Below, one piece after another: positions 27,728 to 36,203 of a stretch of 64,000 bases of DNA. The translations under genes were made by a program, and so were the position numbers. The notes under the pieces were generated by a model. The model made no database searches, was not told the DNA's origin, and worked only from the letters and a program-made list of their open reading frames with translations. Position 1 is the stretch's first letter. Each line of letters starts with the position of its first letter. Origin of the DNA: Nocardioides panacis (GTDB lineage: Bacteria; Actinomycetota; Actinomycetes; Propionibacteriales; Nocardioidaceae); contig NZ_CP077062.1 of NCBI RefSeq assembly GCF_019039255.1, forward strand, positions 2,480,001 through 2,544,000, read 5' to 3'.

Positions 27728-29669
27728 GTGACCACCGACCGCGGACGCGGGTTCCGGCGGCCGCTCCTCGCCCTCGCGGCGTGGGTGGTCGTCGGCGTCA
27801 CGCTGTCCTCCTCCCCCGCCCTGGCCGCCGAGGGGACGATCGACCACGTCGAGACCCGCGGCGGCAAGGTCCAGGTCCTCTACTCGCTCCCCGGCTCCGG
27901 CGACTCCGCACCCGACCTCGGGACCGTCGGCCTGAGCCTCGACGACACGCCCCTCGTAGCCAAGGCCGAGCTGGCCACCGGCGCGGCCCAGGCGGTCCGG
28001 CGGACCACGGTCCTCGCCATCGACGTCAGCGACAGCATGAAGGGCGCCAAGTTCGCGGCGGCCAAGCAGGCGGCCCAGGTGTTCCTGGACACCGCACCCT
28101 CCGACCTGTACGTCGGGATCGTGACCTTCGCGGGCGGCGTGACCGTCGCCCAGGAGCCCACCCTGGACAGGTCCGCGGCCACCGCGGTCGTCGATGGTCT
28201 CCAGCTGTCCTACGGCACCCTGCTCTACCCCGGGATCCAGAAGGCCGTCTCCCTGGGAGGGAAGGCAGGCAGCCGCAGCATCATCGTGCTCTCGGACGGC
28301 CGGGACACCTCCGACGTGGCGCTGGCCTCGGTGACCGCGGGCATCAAGAAGGCCGGGGTCAAGGTCGACGTCGTGGCCCTCGCCCAGTCCTCGTCCGAGG
28401 AGGCGCTGCTCCAGCCGCTGTCCGACGCCGGCGAGGGCTCCGTCATCAGCGAGAGCAACCCGGCCGCTCTCGGCCAGGTGTTCGCCGGCGAGGCGGACCT
28501 CCTGGCCAAGCAGATCCTGATCACCGCACCCCTGCCGACGGACGGCACCCCCGAGGGCACCCTGGCGGTCTCGGTCGTCGCCGGCGGCGAGACCTACACC
28601 GACGAGGCGTTCGTCACGCTGCCCGCGCCCAAGACCACGGTCGCCTCCCCGACCGACCTGCACCCCGCCGACCCCGGGACCACGGTCTCCAGCACCGTGA
28701 TGCTGGCCGGCCTCGGCGCGCTCGGCCTCGGCGCCCTCGTCCTGGTCCTCGCGGTCAGCGGCGCCACGACGTCCCGGCGCGAGTCCGTCGAGAGCCGCAT
28801 CGACGTCTACACCCGCACCGGCAGCACCCGCCGCATCGGCAACCGGCCGGACGCCCCCCGCGCAGGGGATCTCCGCGCAGGCCGTCGGCATCGCGTCCAA
28901 GGCGCTGAAGAGCAACCGTGGTTTCGAGGTCAAGCTCGGCGACCGGCTGGACGCGGCGGGGATGTCCCTCAAGCCGGCCGAGTGGCTGCTCCTGCACGCG
29001 GGCGTCGCCTTCACGGTGACGGCCCTGACGCTGGCCCTGACCGGCGCGAACCTGGTCCTCAGCCTGGTCGGGCTGATCCTCGGGATCCTGGTGCCGTGGG
29101 TGTTCCTCGGCTCGAAGCGCTCCCGGCGGCTCAAGGCGTTCAACGCGCAGCTCGCGAGCTGCCTGCAGCTGATCGCCGGAAGCCTCCAGGCCGGCCTGTC
29201 GCTGGCCCAGGCCCTGGACACCGTGGTGCGGGAGGGCACCGAGCCGCTGTCCGGCGAGTTCCGGCGGGCGCTCGTCGAGACACGCCTGGGCGTGCCGATC
29301 GAGGACGCCCTGAGCTCCATCGGTGAGCGCATGGAAAGCGCGGACTTCTCCTGGACCGTGATGGCCATCCGCATCCAGCGCGAGGTGGGCGGCAACCTGG
29401 CCGAGCTGCTGCTGAACGTCGCGGCCACCCTGCGCGAGCGCGAGTACCTCCGTCGCCAGGTCAAGTCGCTGTCGGCCGAGGGCCGGTTCTCGGCGTACAT
29501 CCTGCTGGGTCTTCCCGTGGTCGTGCTCATCTTCCTGATGGTCTCCAACCCGGTCTACGTGCAGCCGCTGATCAGCACGCCGATCGGATGGGTCCTGCTC
29601 GCGGGTATGACCATCTTGATGACGCTGGGTGCGTTCACTATGAAGAAGCTCGTCAAGGTGGAGGTCTGA
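27728..29669 (+). CDS. tadB: VWA domain-TadB fusion, Flp pilus platform protein, frameshifted
   Basis: The product starts with a signal peptide (RRPLLALAAWVVVGVTLSSSPALA-AEG). A von Willebrand A domain follows with an intact MIDAS: DVSDS at 99-103, then LSYGTLLYPGI and LSDGRDTSDVAL. After a membrane segment (LAGLGALGLGALVLVLAVSG) the frame is lost at six C (28854-28859). Removing one C continues as the TadB part: SLKPAEWLLLHAGVAF, the T2SSF core LASCLQLIAGSLQAGLSLAQ and four membrane helices. The repaired length is about 646 residues, roughly twice a normal TadB. GTG 27716 is an alternative start. The stop overlaps tadC (TGATG). Confidence 0.87.
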
Positions 29670-30616
29670 TGACGACGGTCGTGCTGATGCTCGGGATCAC
29701 CGGCATCTTCGCCGGTATCTTCCTCTCCTTGACCGCTGTGGGTGTCTTCACGAACGAGGAGCGCGGCATCTCGAAGTCCCTGGTGGTGTTGGACGCCTTT
29801 TCCAACGCACCGTCCTCGATGCAGGAGGAGCTCGACCCGTCTTTCAACGACCGGGTGCTCAACCCCATGCTGTCCCGCTTCACCAGTCTCGGTAAGCGCC
29901 TCACTCCCCACGACTATGCCGAGCGGATCCAGCACAAGCTGGACGTGGCCGGCAATCCGGTCGGGTGGAACGTCGACCGCATCGTCTCGCTGAAAGTGAT
30001 CGGGATCGGCGGCGGTGCCTTCGTAGGCATGCTGCTCGCCCTGCTCCTCGGTGCCGGGCCGGTGAAGATCCTCGGTGTGATCGTCGTGGGAGCCGTGCTG
30101 GGCTACTTCGGTCCGAACTACTACATCTACCAGAAGGGCTACGACCGCACGCAGCAGATGCAGCGGGACCTGCCCGACGCCCTCGACCTGCTCTCGATCT
30201 CGGTGGAGGCCGGCCTGGGGTTCGACGCCGCGCTGGCCCAGGTGGCCCGCAACACCACCGGGCCGCTGGCCCACGAGCTCGCCAGGGTGCTGCAGGAGAT
30301 GCAAATCGGTCTCGGCCGGGCGAGCGCACTGCGAGCGCTCGGCGAGCGCAGCTCACTCGCGGACCTCCGTTCGTTCACGTCCGCGATGGTGCAGGCCGAC
30401 GCGTTCGGCATCCCGATGTCCAAGGTCCTGCGGGTCCAGTCCGACGAGATCCGGCTCAAGCGCCGGCAGCGGGCCGAGGAGAAGGCGCAGCAGGTGCCGG
30501 TCAAGATGATGATCCCGCTGGTGCTCTTCATCCTTCCCACCCTGTTCATCGCGGTGCTGGGACCGGCCGTCATCGGCATGCTGGGCGCGTTCAGCTCCGG
30601 CGGAGCGATGAATTGA
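29669..30616 (+). CDS. tadC: TadC-like type II secretion system F family protein
   Basis: This 315-residue inner-membrane platform protein pairs with TadB. It has an N-terminal membrane helix (LGITGIFAGIFLSLTAVGVF), two more in the middle (VIGIGGGAFVGMLLALLLGA, VIVVGAVLGYFGPNYYIY), the T2SSF domain with DLPDALDLLSISVEAGLGFDAA and ERSSLADLRSFTSAMVQADAFG, and a C-terminal helix ending near IGMLGAFSSGG. ATG 29669 overlaps the tadB stop by one base, and its own stop overlaps the kinase TTG by 4 bp, so pilus and signalling genes are translated together. Confidence 0.92.
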   Translation: MTTVVLMLGITGIFAGIFLSLTAVGVFTNEERGISKSLVVLDAFSNAPSSMQEELDPSFNDRVLNPMLSRFTSLGKRLTPHDYAERIQHKLDVAGNPVGWNVDRIVSLKVIGIGGGAFVGMLLALLLGAGPVKILGVIVVGAVLGYFGPNYYIYQKGYDRTQQMQRDLPDALDLLSISVEAGLGFDAALAQVARNTTGPLAHELARVLQEMQIGLGRASALRALGERSSLADLRSFTSAMVQADAFGIPMSKVLRVQSDEIRLKRRQRAEEKAQQVPVKMMIPLVLFILPTLFIAVLGPAVIGMLGAFSSGGAMN

Positions 30617-32211
30617 GCCAGCGCGAGCAGGTGGCCATCACCAGCCGCGTGTTCTGCCTGGCGGCGGTGCTCGGCCTCACCCTGATCGGTGGAAACTCCT
30701 CCCTGATCCAGACCGTCGTCACCGTGATCACGGTCGGCGCCCTGTCCGGCTACGTCTCCTACATGACCGGGCACACCAGCCTGGTGGTGCTGACCGCCGA
30801 GACCGTGATCGTGGGCCTGATCATGGGGCTGACGTTCCCGGACTCGGTCGTGCTGATGCCCTACCTGGTCGTCCTGCCCCTGCTCGCGGGACTGTTCAAG
30901 GGCTTCACCGGGGTCGCCGTCAACCTGATGGCACAGGCGGTCGCGGTGATCCTGATCCCGATCCTGACCCAGGGGTTCTCGGGCCTCGACACCCGCGCAC
31001 TCGCGCTCGCGCCGTGGTTGCTCACCAACTTCGGCGGTGGGCTGCTCGGCGTGTGGGCGCGCAGCCTCGGACTCACCGCCGGCACGGACCCCGGCTCCGA
31101 GCAGTACGAGTCCGCACGGCAGCTGCTCACCCAGCTCCGTACCGTGGCCCGGCGACTCTCGGCAGGACTGGACAGCGAGGGCATGTCCGCCCAGCTGATG
31201 GCCACGATGCACGAGCACCTCGACGACAGCTTCGGTGCGGTGTTCATGAAGATGTCCGGCAACGTGCTGATCCCGCTCGGCTACCGCGGGATGGGGGCCC
31301 AGCAGGTGCTCACCCCGAACGACCCGTTGATCGACCAGTGCTGGGCCGAGATGGAGCCCGTCCAGGGAGTCGTGCCGTCCGGCAACCGCAACGCCCGGCA
31401 CCGCCTCGTGCTGCCGCTCCGAGTGGGCAACCGGATGATCGGAGTCGCCGTCTCCTCGGGGGCCACCTCCCCCGAGCCCAGCGTGGTCACCGGCCTGATG
31501 GACGAGCTCGACGGACACAGCCTGCGCCTGGACACCGCCCTGGTCTTCGACGAGATCCGCACGATGGCGACCGCCGACGAGCGGCAGCGGCTGGCCCGGG
31601 AGATCCACGACGGCATCGCCCAGGAGGTCGCTTCCCTCGGCTACGTCGTCGACCACATGGCATCCACGACCAGGGACCCCGCCGTGGCGCAGGGTCTGCG
31701 GGAGCTCCGCGGCCAGCTGACCAGCGTTGTCGGCGACCTGCGGCTGTCGATCTTCGACCTGCGCAGCGACGTCTCGGCCACCAATGGCCTCGGGTCGGCG
31801 CTGTCGGACTACGTCCGGCAGGTCGGTGCGAAGTCCGACCTGACCGTGCACCTGACCCTCAACGAGGCGGCGACCCGGCTCTCCCCCATGGTCGAGGCGG
31901 AGCTGCTGCGCATCGCCCAGGAGGCGATCACCAACGCCCGCAAGCACGCGTCCGCGCGGAACCTGTGGGTGGACTGCTGGACCGATCCCCCGTTCGTCAG
32001 CCTCTCCGTGCGCGACGACGGCCAGGGGATGACGACCGGTCGCGATGACTCCTACGGCATCTCGATCATGCGCGAGCGCGCCCAGCGGATCGACGCCTCG
32101 CTCGAAGTCACCAGCGAGTCCGGCGACGATAGCCCCCGGGGGACGTCGGTTCAGGTTAAGATCCTGGACAAGAGCATCCTTTCTACCGAAGGCCACCAGT
32201 CCTATGACTGA
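30613..32211 (+). CDS. Sensor histidine kinase of the tad locus (membrane, GAF-like, HisKA_3)
   Basis: The 532-residue product has six to seven hydrophobic N-terminal segments (30655-31060). A GAF-like domain follows (QLLTQLRTVARRLSAGLDSE to about residue 300). Next come the HisKA_3 box RQRLAREIHDGIAQEVASLG with the phosphoacceptor His and the HATPase motifs QEAITNARKHASA and VRDDGQGM. It should phosphorylate the regulator whose ATG lies 8 bp inside its end. TTG 30613 overlaps the tadC stop; GTG 30631 is an alternative. The signal is unknown, but coupling to tadC indicates control of, or feedback from, the pilus. Confidence 0.9.
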   Translation: MSQREQVAITSRVFCLAAVLGLTLIGGNSSLIQTVVTVITVGALSGYVSYMTGHTSLVVLTAETVIVGLIMGLTFPDSVVLMPYLVVLPLLAGLFKGFTGVAVNLMAQAVAVILIPILTQGFSGLDTRALALAPWLLTNFGGGLLGVWARSLGLTAGTDPGSEQYESARQLLTQLRTVARRLSAGLDSEGMSAQLMATMHEHLDDSFGAVFMKMSGNVLIPLGYRGMGAQQVLTPNDPLIDQCWAEMEPVQGVVPSGNRNARHRLVLPLRVGNRMIGVAVSSGATSPEPSVVTGLMDELDGHSLRLDTALVFDEIRTMATADERQRLAREIHDGIAQEVASLGYVVDHMASTTRDPAVAQGLRELRGQLTSVVGDLRLSIFDLRSDVSATNGLGSALSDYVRQVGAKSDLTVHLTLNEAATRLSPMVEAELLRIAQEAITNARKHASARNLWVDCWTDPPFVSLSVRDDGQGMTTGRDDSYGISIMRERAQRIDASLEVTSESGDDSPRGTSVQVKILDKSILSTEGHQSYD

Positions 32212-32849
32212 AGTCAGCCGTGTGCTGTTGATCGACGACCACGACCTGATCCGCAACGGGCTGGCACGCGCCTTCGAGCGGCACGACGACTTCGAGGTCG
32301 CCGGGCAGGCAGGTTCGGTCGCGGAGGGCCTGCGCGAGTTCAAGTCGCTCAAGCCCGACGTGGTGATCACCGACGTGCGGCTGCCCGACGGGACCGGGCT
32401 GGACCTGGTGCGGGAGATTCGTGCGGCCGGGCACGAGACGGGGGTCGTGGTGCTGACGATGTACGCCGGTGACCAGCAGCTGTTCGCCGCGCTGGAGGCC
32501 GGTGCGTCCGCCTTCGTGGCGAAGGACGCCCCCCTCCGACGAGGTGGTGGCGGCCGCCCGGCACGCGATGGTGTCGCCGCGCTCGTTCACCGCCGCCGAC
32601 CTCGCGGGCGCCATGCGCCGTCGGATGACGCCGGCCGGGCCGCAGCTGACCCAACGGGAGTCCGAGGTCCTGAGCCTGCTGGCCCGCGGCTTCAGCGTGT
32701 CGGCGATCGCCCGGTCGATCTTCGTCAGCGACTCGACCGCGAAGACGCACATCTCGAAGATCTACGAGAAGCTCGGCGCCTCCAACCGGGCCGACGCGAT
32801 CATGAAGGCGGTCCGGTCCGGTCTCCTGGCCGACGACCTGCAGGCCTGA
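32204..32849 (+). CDS. NarL/LuxR-family response regulator of the tad locus, frameshifted
   Basis: The product begins MTEVSRVLLIDDHDLIRNG and has the phosphoacceptor in VVITDVRLPDGTGLDL, Thr/Lys switch residues in VVLTMYAGD and FVAKDAP. The frame then breaks at six C (32529-32534). Removing one C restores SDEVVAAARHAMVSPRSF and the LuxR helix-turn-helix (LTQRESEVLSLLARGFSVSA, STAKTHISKIYEKLG), giving about 214 residues. It overlaps the kinase gene by 8 bp. The partner kinase is certain from context. Its targets are probably the pilin promoters downstream, which is inference. Confidence 0.88.
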
Positions 32850-33167
32850 GCCACCGGTTCGAAGGTCCGTCGCAGTCATGTTCTCCCCCTCGACGCTCGC
32901 GGCAAGCCCGGCCGTTCGCCTGATCCCGACCTTCGCGCGGCGTGCCAGGTTCACGGTCCCGGTCGCATGCGGGCGGGCCACCCCCGGTGGCACATGTCGA
33001 GTCGCTGATCGCCATCGCGATCAGCGCGGGTGTGGGACGCTCTGCGGCAAGGTGTCGGACGGCTTCAGCGAGATCACGGCCAGCCCGAACCCAGGATCAG
33101 CGAAGGTCCGGAGTGGTCCTGCCGACACGACGGACACCACCGGGTTCTTCGCATGAAGGGTCGACCG
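32850..33167. other. Non-coding stretch between the response regulator and the first pilin
   Basis: This 318-bp gap has no convincing gene. It contains one perfect inverted repeat (33003-33026). The region is well placed to hold the end of the long tad transcript and a separate promoter for the abundant pilin. I see no clear -35/-10 pair. Confidence 0.5.
33003..33026. repeat. Perfect inverted repeat upstream of the first Flp pilin
   Basis: Arms CGCTGATCGC (33003-33012) and GCGATCAGCG (33017-33026) are perfect complements around a CATC loop. It lies 154 bp after the response regulator stop and 142 bp before the pilin start. It may be a terminator hairpin without a T-run or a binding site for the local regulator. 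Confidence 0.7.
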
Positions 33168-33344
33168 ATGATCGCAGGTCGCCAGCGTTCCACTCGCGGT
33201 GCGAGCTCGGTGGAGTACGCCCTGCTGGCCGCCCTGGTAGCAGTCGCCATCGTGGCGGCCGTGAGCCTCCTCGGCGGGAGCACGCGCGACCTGTTCCAGA
33301 ACAGCTGTGCCAGCCTGGTCGCGCACTCGGGCGACACCTGCTGA
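33168..33344 (+). CDS. flp: Flp-type pilin with C-terminal cysteine pair
   Basis: The 58-residue pilin has the prepilin peptidase site TRG|ASSVEYALLAAL, with the conserved Glu and Tyr at +5/+6 of the mature part. A hydrophobic stretch (ALVAVAIVAAVSLLG) and a short hydrophilic tail (RDLFQNSCASLVAHSGDTC) follow. The two Cys are 11 residues apart and could form a disulfide loop, which the second pilin lacks. ATG 33168 is chosen for the GAAGGG ribosome site; ATG 33153 would add five residues. Flp pilins polymerise into the Tad pilus fibre. Confidence 0.88.
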   Translation: MIAGRQRSTRGASSVEYALLAALVAVAIVAAVSLLGGSTRDLFQNSCASLVAHSGDTC

Positions 33345-33577
33345 CCGAGCTCGTCAGGCCGGCTCCAGCGCTCCAGTACGCCGTCCCCGGACGACAGTCC
33401 CTTCGGGTGCGACTCGAAGTCTTGACTTGATAGTCCGATCGGGTCATTTCGTGTCATCCGGTTCGTCAGGGACATCGGACCGTTTGCCGGAGCCAAGGAC
33501 GACGAGTCCTTGCGATCCTTGTTGTGTTGGCCCCACCCGCGGGGTCGTCGCCGACACACCACCTTGGGAGAATCACC

Positions 33578-33769
33578 ATGATCGAAGCAGTCGAGTACCT
33601 CCGGATCCGCCTGGCCGGCCTGTGCAAGAGCGAGCGCGGCGCGTCTGCGGTCGAGTACGGCCTGCTCGTGTCCCTGATCGCGATCGCGATCATCGTCGCC
33701 GTGACCACCCTCGGCACCAAGCTGTCCACGGTGTTCACCAACACCAGCAACAGCCTCAAGACCTCCTGA
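33578..33769 (+). CDS. flp: Flp-type pilin
   Basis: The 63-residue product has a longer leader (MIEAVEYLRIRLAGLCKSERG) with cleavage expected before ASAVEYGLLVSL, then the hydrophobic core IAIAIIVAVTTLG and a short polar tail (STVFTNTSNSLKTS). It is the canonical Flp layout and probably the major pilin. It starts at ATG 33578 behind GGGAG. The 233-bp gap before it is AT-richer than the surroundings, which suggests its own promoter. A strong terminator hairpin follows directly. Confidence 0.9.
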   Translation: MIEAVEYLRIRLAGLCKSERGASAVEYGLLVSLIAIAIIVAVTTLGTKLSTVFTNTSNSLKTS

Positions 33770-33782
33770 TCTCGTAGTCCGC

Positions 33783-33814
33783 AGGCCGCCACCCTCCCCC
33801 GAGCGTGGCGGCCT
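33783..33814. terminator. Terminator hairpin between the second pilin and pimB
   Basis: A perfect 10-bp stem, AGGCCGCCAC (33783-33792) and GTGGCGGCCT (33805-33814), with a 12-nt loop lies between two convergent genes, so it can serve both. No T-run follows, as is common in high-GC genomes. Confidence 0.75.
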
Positions 33815-33822
33815 TCGGCATG

Positions 33823-34916
33823 TCAGAGGGCCAGCAGGTCCCCCAGGACACGTGAGGCACCCGCCCAGTCGGGCAGGCCGTCGGGGCGCACCCGCTCCCG
33901 CGGCGCGGACAGCAGCCGGACGAGTGCGGCGGCCACCTCCGCGACGCCGTGCACCACCTCGCCGCGCCCGAGCAGGGTCTCCGGTGCGCCCCCCGGAGTC
34001 CCCCACCACCACCGGCAGCCCGCACGCCTGCGCCTCCAGGAACACGATCCCCCCAGGCCTCGGGCTCCAGCCCCAGCAACCGGGTCCGGCACGGCATCGC
34101 GAACACGTCCCCCGCGTCCGTGTAGGCAGGTACGTCGCCCCAGGCCACCCCACCGGTGAGCACCACGGCGTCGCGCAGCCCCAGGGAGCCCGTCAGCCGC
34201 TCGAGGCGCTCCCGGTCCGGCCCGTCGCCGACGAGCAGCAGCCGGGCCGTCGGGTGCCGGTCGAGCACCGCCGGCCAGGCGCGGAGCAGGGTGTCCTGTC
34301 CCTTGCGGCGGACCAGCCGGCCGGTGCACACGACCACCGGCGCGTCGCCGAGGCCCAGCCGCCTCCGGACCTCCGCGCCCCCGCAGCCGGCGTGGAAGCG
34401 GTCCGGGTCGACGCCCGGCGAGAGCCGCACCATCCGTGCGGCAGCGCCGGGTGAGAGCGCCGGGGCGATCCGGTCGCGGCACCACTCGCTGACGTAGGTC
34501 AGCACGTCGACCGAGTCACCGACCCGTCTGAGCAGGGGCCGGGCGAGCGGCACCGTGGCCCACCACACCTCGTGGCCGTGGGTGAGCGCGACGATCCGCC
34601 GGGCCCCGGCGCGCCGCAGTGCCGGCGCGAGCAGCCCGAGCGGGGAGCTGGCCCCGAACACCACCCGGTCGCAGCCGTGCCGCCGCATCACCTCGACGAC
34701 CCGGCGCGCGACGGGCCGCGTCGGCAGCAGCGTCGACGCGGGGTCCCGGTAGACCGGGAACGCGAGCCCGGCGTCGTACGCCTCGGCGCCCGGCATCGCG
34801 GCGGTGTAGACGACGACCTCCTCGGGCGGCATCCCCTGGCACAGCGCCAGCACGAACGACTCGATCCCGCCGCGACGGGTCGGGAAGTCGTTGGTGACGA
34901 CCAGGACCCGGCTCAC
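33823..34916 (-). CDS. pimB: GDP-mannose-dependent phosphatidylinositol mannosyltransferase (PimB-like), two frameshifts
   Basis: This GT4 glycosyltransferase is expected to add the second mannose to phosphatidylinositol mannoside, or a related lipid acceptor. It starts SRVLVVTNDFPTRRGGIESF and has LTHGHEVWWA and VCTGRLVRRKGQDTLLRAWP. The donor-binding region is split: one extra C at 34049-34054 and another at 33989-33994 break it. Removing both gives GLEPEAWGIVFLEAQACGLP and VVVGDSGGAPETLLGRGEVV, the typical E-x7-E motif region. The repaired protein is about 363 residues. GTG 34916 overlaps the M48 peptidase stop. Its place matches Rv2188c. Confidence 0.88.
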
Positions 34917-36184
34917 CCGCCGGCCTCGCGCAGGGACCGGGGCAGCCCCGCGCGCTGCAGCACGGTGGGGTGGCTCCCCCACCAGAGCTGGCTGAGCGCC
35001 GGGGGTGTCGTGTCGGCCAGCGAGGTGAGTGCCAGGCGGCGCTGCATCTGCACGAACGTGCGGTCGGCGTGGGTGACCTCGAGGGAGGTGCGGTCGGCAC
35101 GCGCCTCGATGGCCCGGCTCACGGTGTTCTGCAGGGGGCTGACCGCGAAGGACCCGAGCCCCGCGAGCAGCAGCACCAGGGCCACCACGGCCGGGTCGCC
35201 CGCGCCGGAGACCCGGCCGCGCCGGCGCACCCGGCGGTCGTCGAGCACCAGGGCCAGCAGCGCCACCGCGCCGACGCTGCCCACTGAGGCCAGCAGCGTG
35301 CCGAGCAGCACGTCCTGGTGCTGGGCGTGACCGAGCTCGTGGGCGATCACCACGCGTGCCTCGGCCGGTGTCAGCCCGGACAGCAGGTTGTCGTAGACCA
35401 CCACCCGGCGGGTGCTGCCCAGGCCGCTGACGTAGGCGTTCAGCGTCGTCGTACGACGCGAGGCGTCGGCGACCAGGACGTCGTCGACGTGCACGCCCTC
35501 CCGGTCCGCGAGCCGGAGGATCGAGCTCTTGAACGGGCCGGCCTGCATCGGGGTGAACCGGTTGAACACCGGCTCGACGACGACCGGGTAGAGGAACGAG
35601 CCGGCGAACCCCAGCACCAGCGCGGCCGCCCCCGCCCAGGCGAACCACCAGCGCGGGGAGCGCCGGGCCACCGCGACGAGCAGCAGCACGACCAGCGCGG
35701 TGGTCACCACCGACACCCCGAACGAGCGGAGCTGGTCCAGGGCCCAGCCGCCCCAGCCCTGCCGGCTGAGCCCGTAGCGCAGGTCGACCTCGTGCGAGGC
35801 GGCGGCGAACGGGACGGTGACGAGCCGTTGGGCGAGCAGCACCACGAGCACGCCGAGCGGCACGCCCAGCCACCAGCGGCGCGCCGACGTCACCCGCCGG
35901 ACCAGCCCGGTCCCCCGGGCGGACAGCGCCAGCCAGGCCAGCACGGCCAGCGAGAGGAAGTACGCCGGCCAGCCGAACCCGCGCCGCAGCCAGGAGTACC
36001 GCTCCGCGCGGGCGATCTGCTCCGGGGTGAACAGCGTCGAGGCCCGGGCCGGGACCAGGTGGCCGCCGGGCACCCAGTCCCAGGGCACCAGCCACAGCGC
36101 GAGGACCGCCACCAGGGCGAACGACACCACCACGGTGAGCACCGCCGGGCGGCGAGCGAGCTCGGCTCGTCCGGGTGCGGTCAC
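34913..36184 (-). CDS. M48-family membrane metallopeptidase (Ste24/HtpX-like)
   Basis: The 423-residue zinc protease has the layout of CAAX prenyl proteases. Four or five hydrophobic N-terminal segments are followed by the catalytic motif VVIAHELGHAQHQD and a second zinc ligand motif AIEARADRTSLEVT (E-x3-D). A cytosolic part between holds FNRFTPMQAGPFKSSI and YVSGLGSTRRVVVYDNLLSG, both family hallmarks. Bacterial relatives degrade misfolded membrane proteins; true prenyl processing is not expected. It starts at GTG 36184 and leads the pair with pimB. Confidence 0.9.
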   Translation of the reverse strand: MTAPGRAELARRPAVLTVVVSFALVAVLALWLVPWDWVPGGHLVPARASTLFTPEQIARAERYSWLRRGFGWPAYFLSLAVLAWLALSARGTGLVRRVTSARRWWLGVPLGVLVVLLAQRLVTVPFAAASHEVDLRYGLSRQGWGGWALDQLRSFGVSVVTTALVVLLLVAVARRSPRWWFAWAGAAALVLGFAGSFLYPVVVEPVFNRFTPMQAGPFKSSILRLADREGVHVDDVLVADASRRTTTLNAYVSGLGSTRRVVVYDNLLSGLTPAEARVVIAHELGHAQHQDVLLGTLLASVGSVGAVALLALVLDDRRVRRRGRVSGAGDPAVVALVLLLAGLGSFAVSPLQNTVSRAIEARADRTSLEVTHADRTFVQMQRRLALTSLADTTPPALSQLWWGSHPTVLQRAGLPRSLREAGG

Positions 36185-36203
36185 GGCACCCAGCCTGCCA
36201 CGC

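Noticed and set aside
27677-29548. 623-residue open frame on the minus strand opposite tadB
   Set aside because: It is antisense to a clear VWA-TadB gene and has no recognisable motif.
32850-33167. Small open frames between the response regulator and the first pilin
   Set aside because: They lack ribosome sites, known motifs and the third-position GC bias of genes here.
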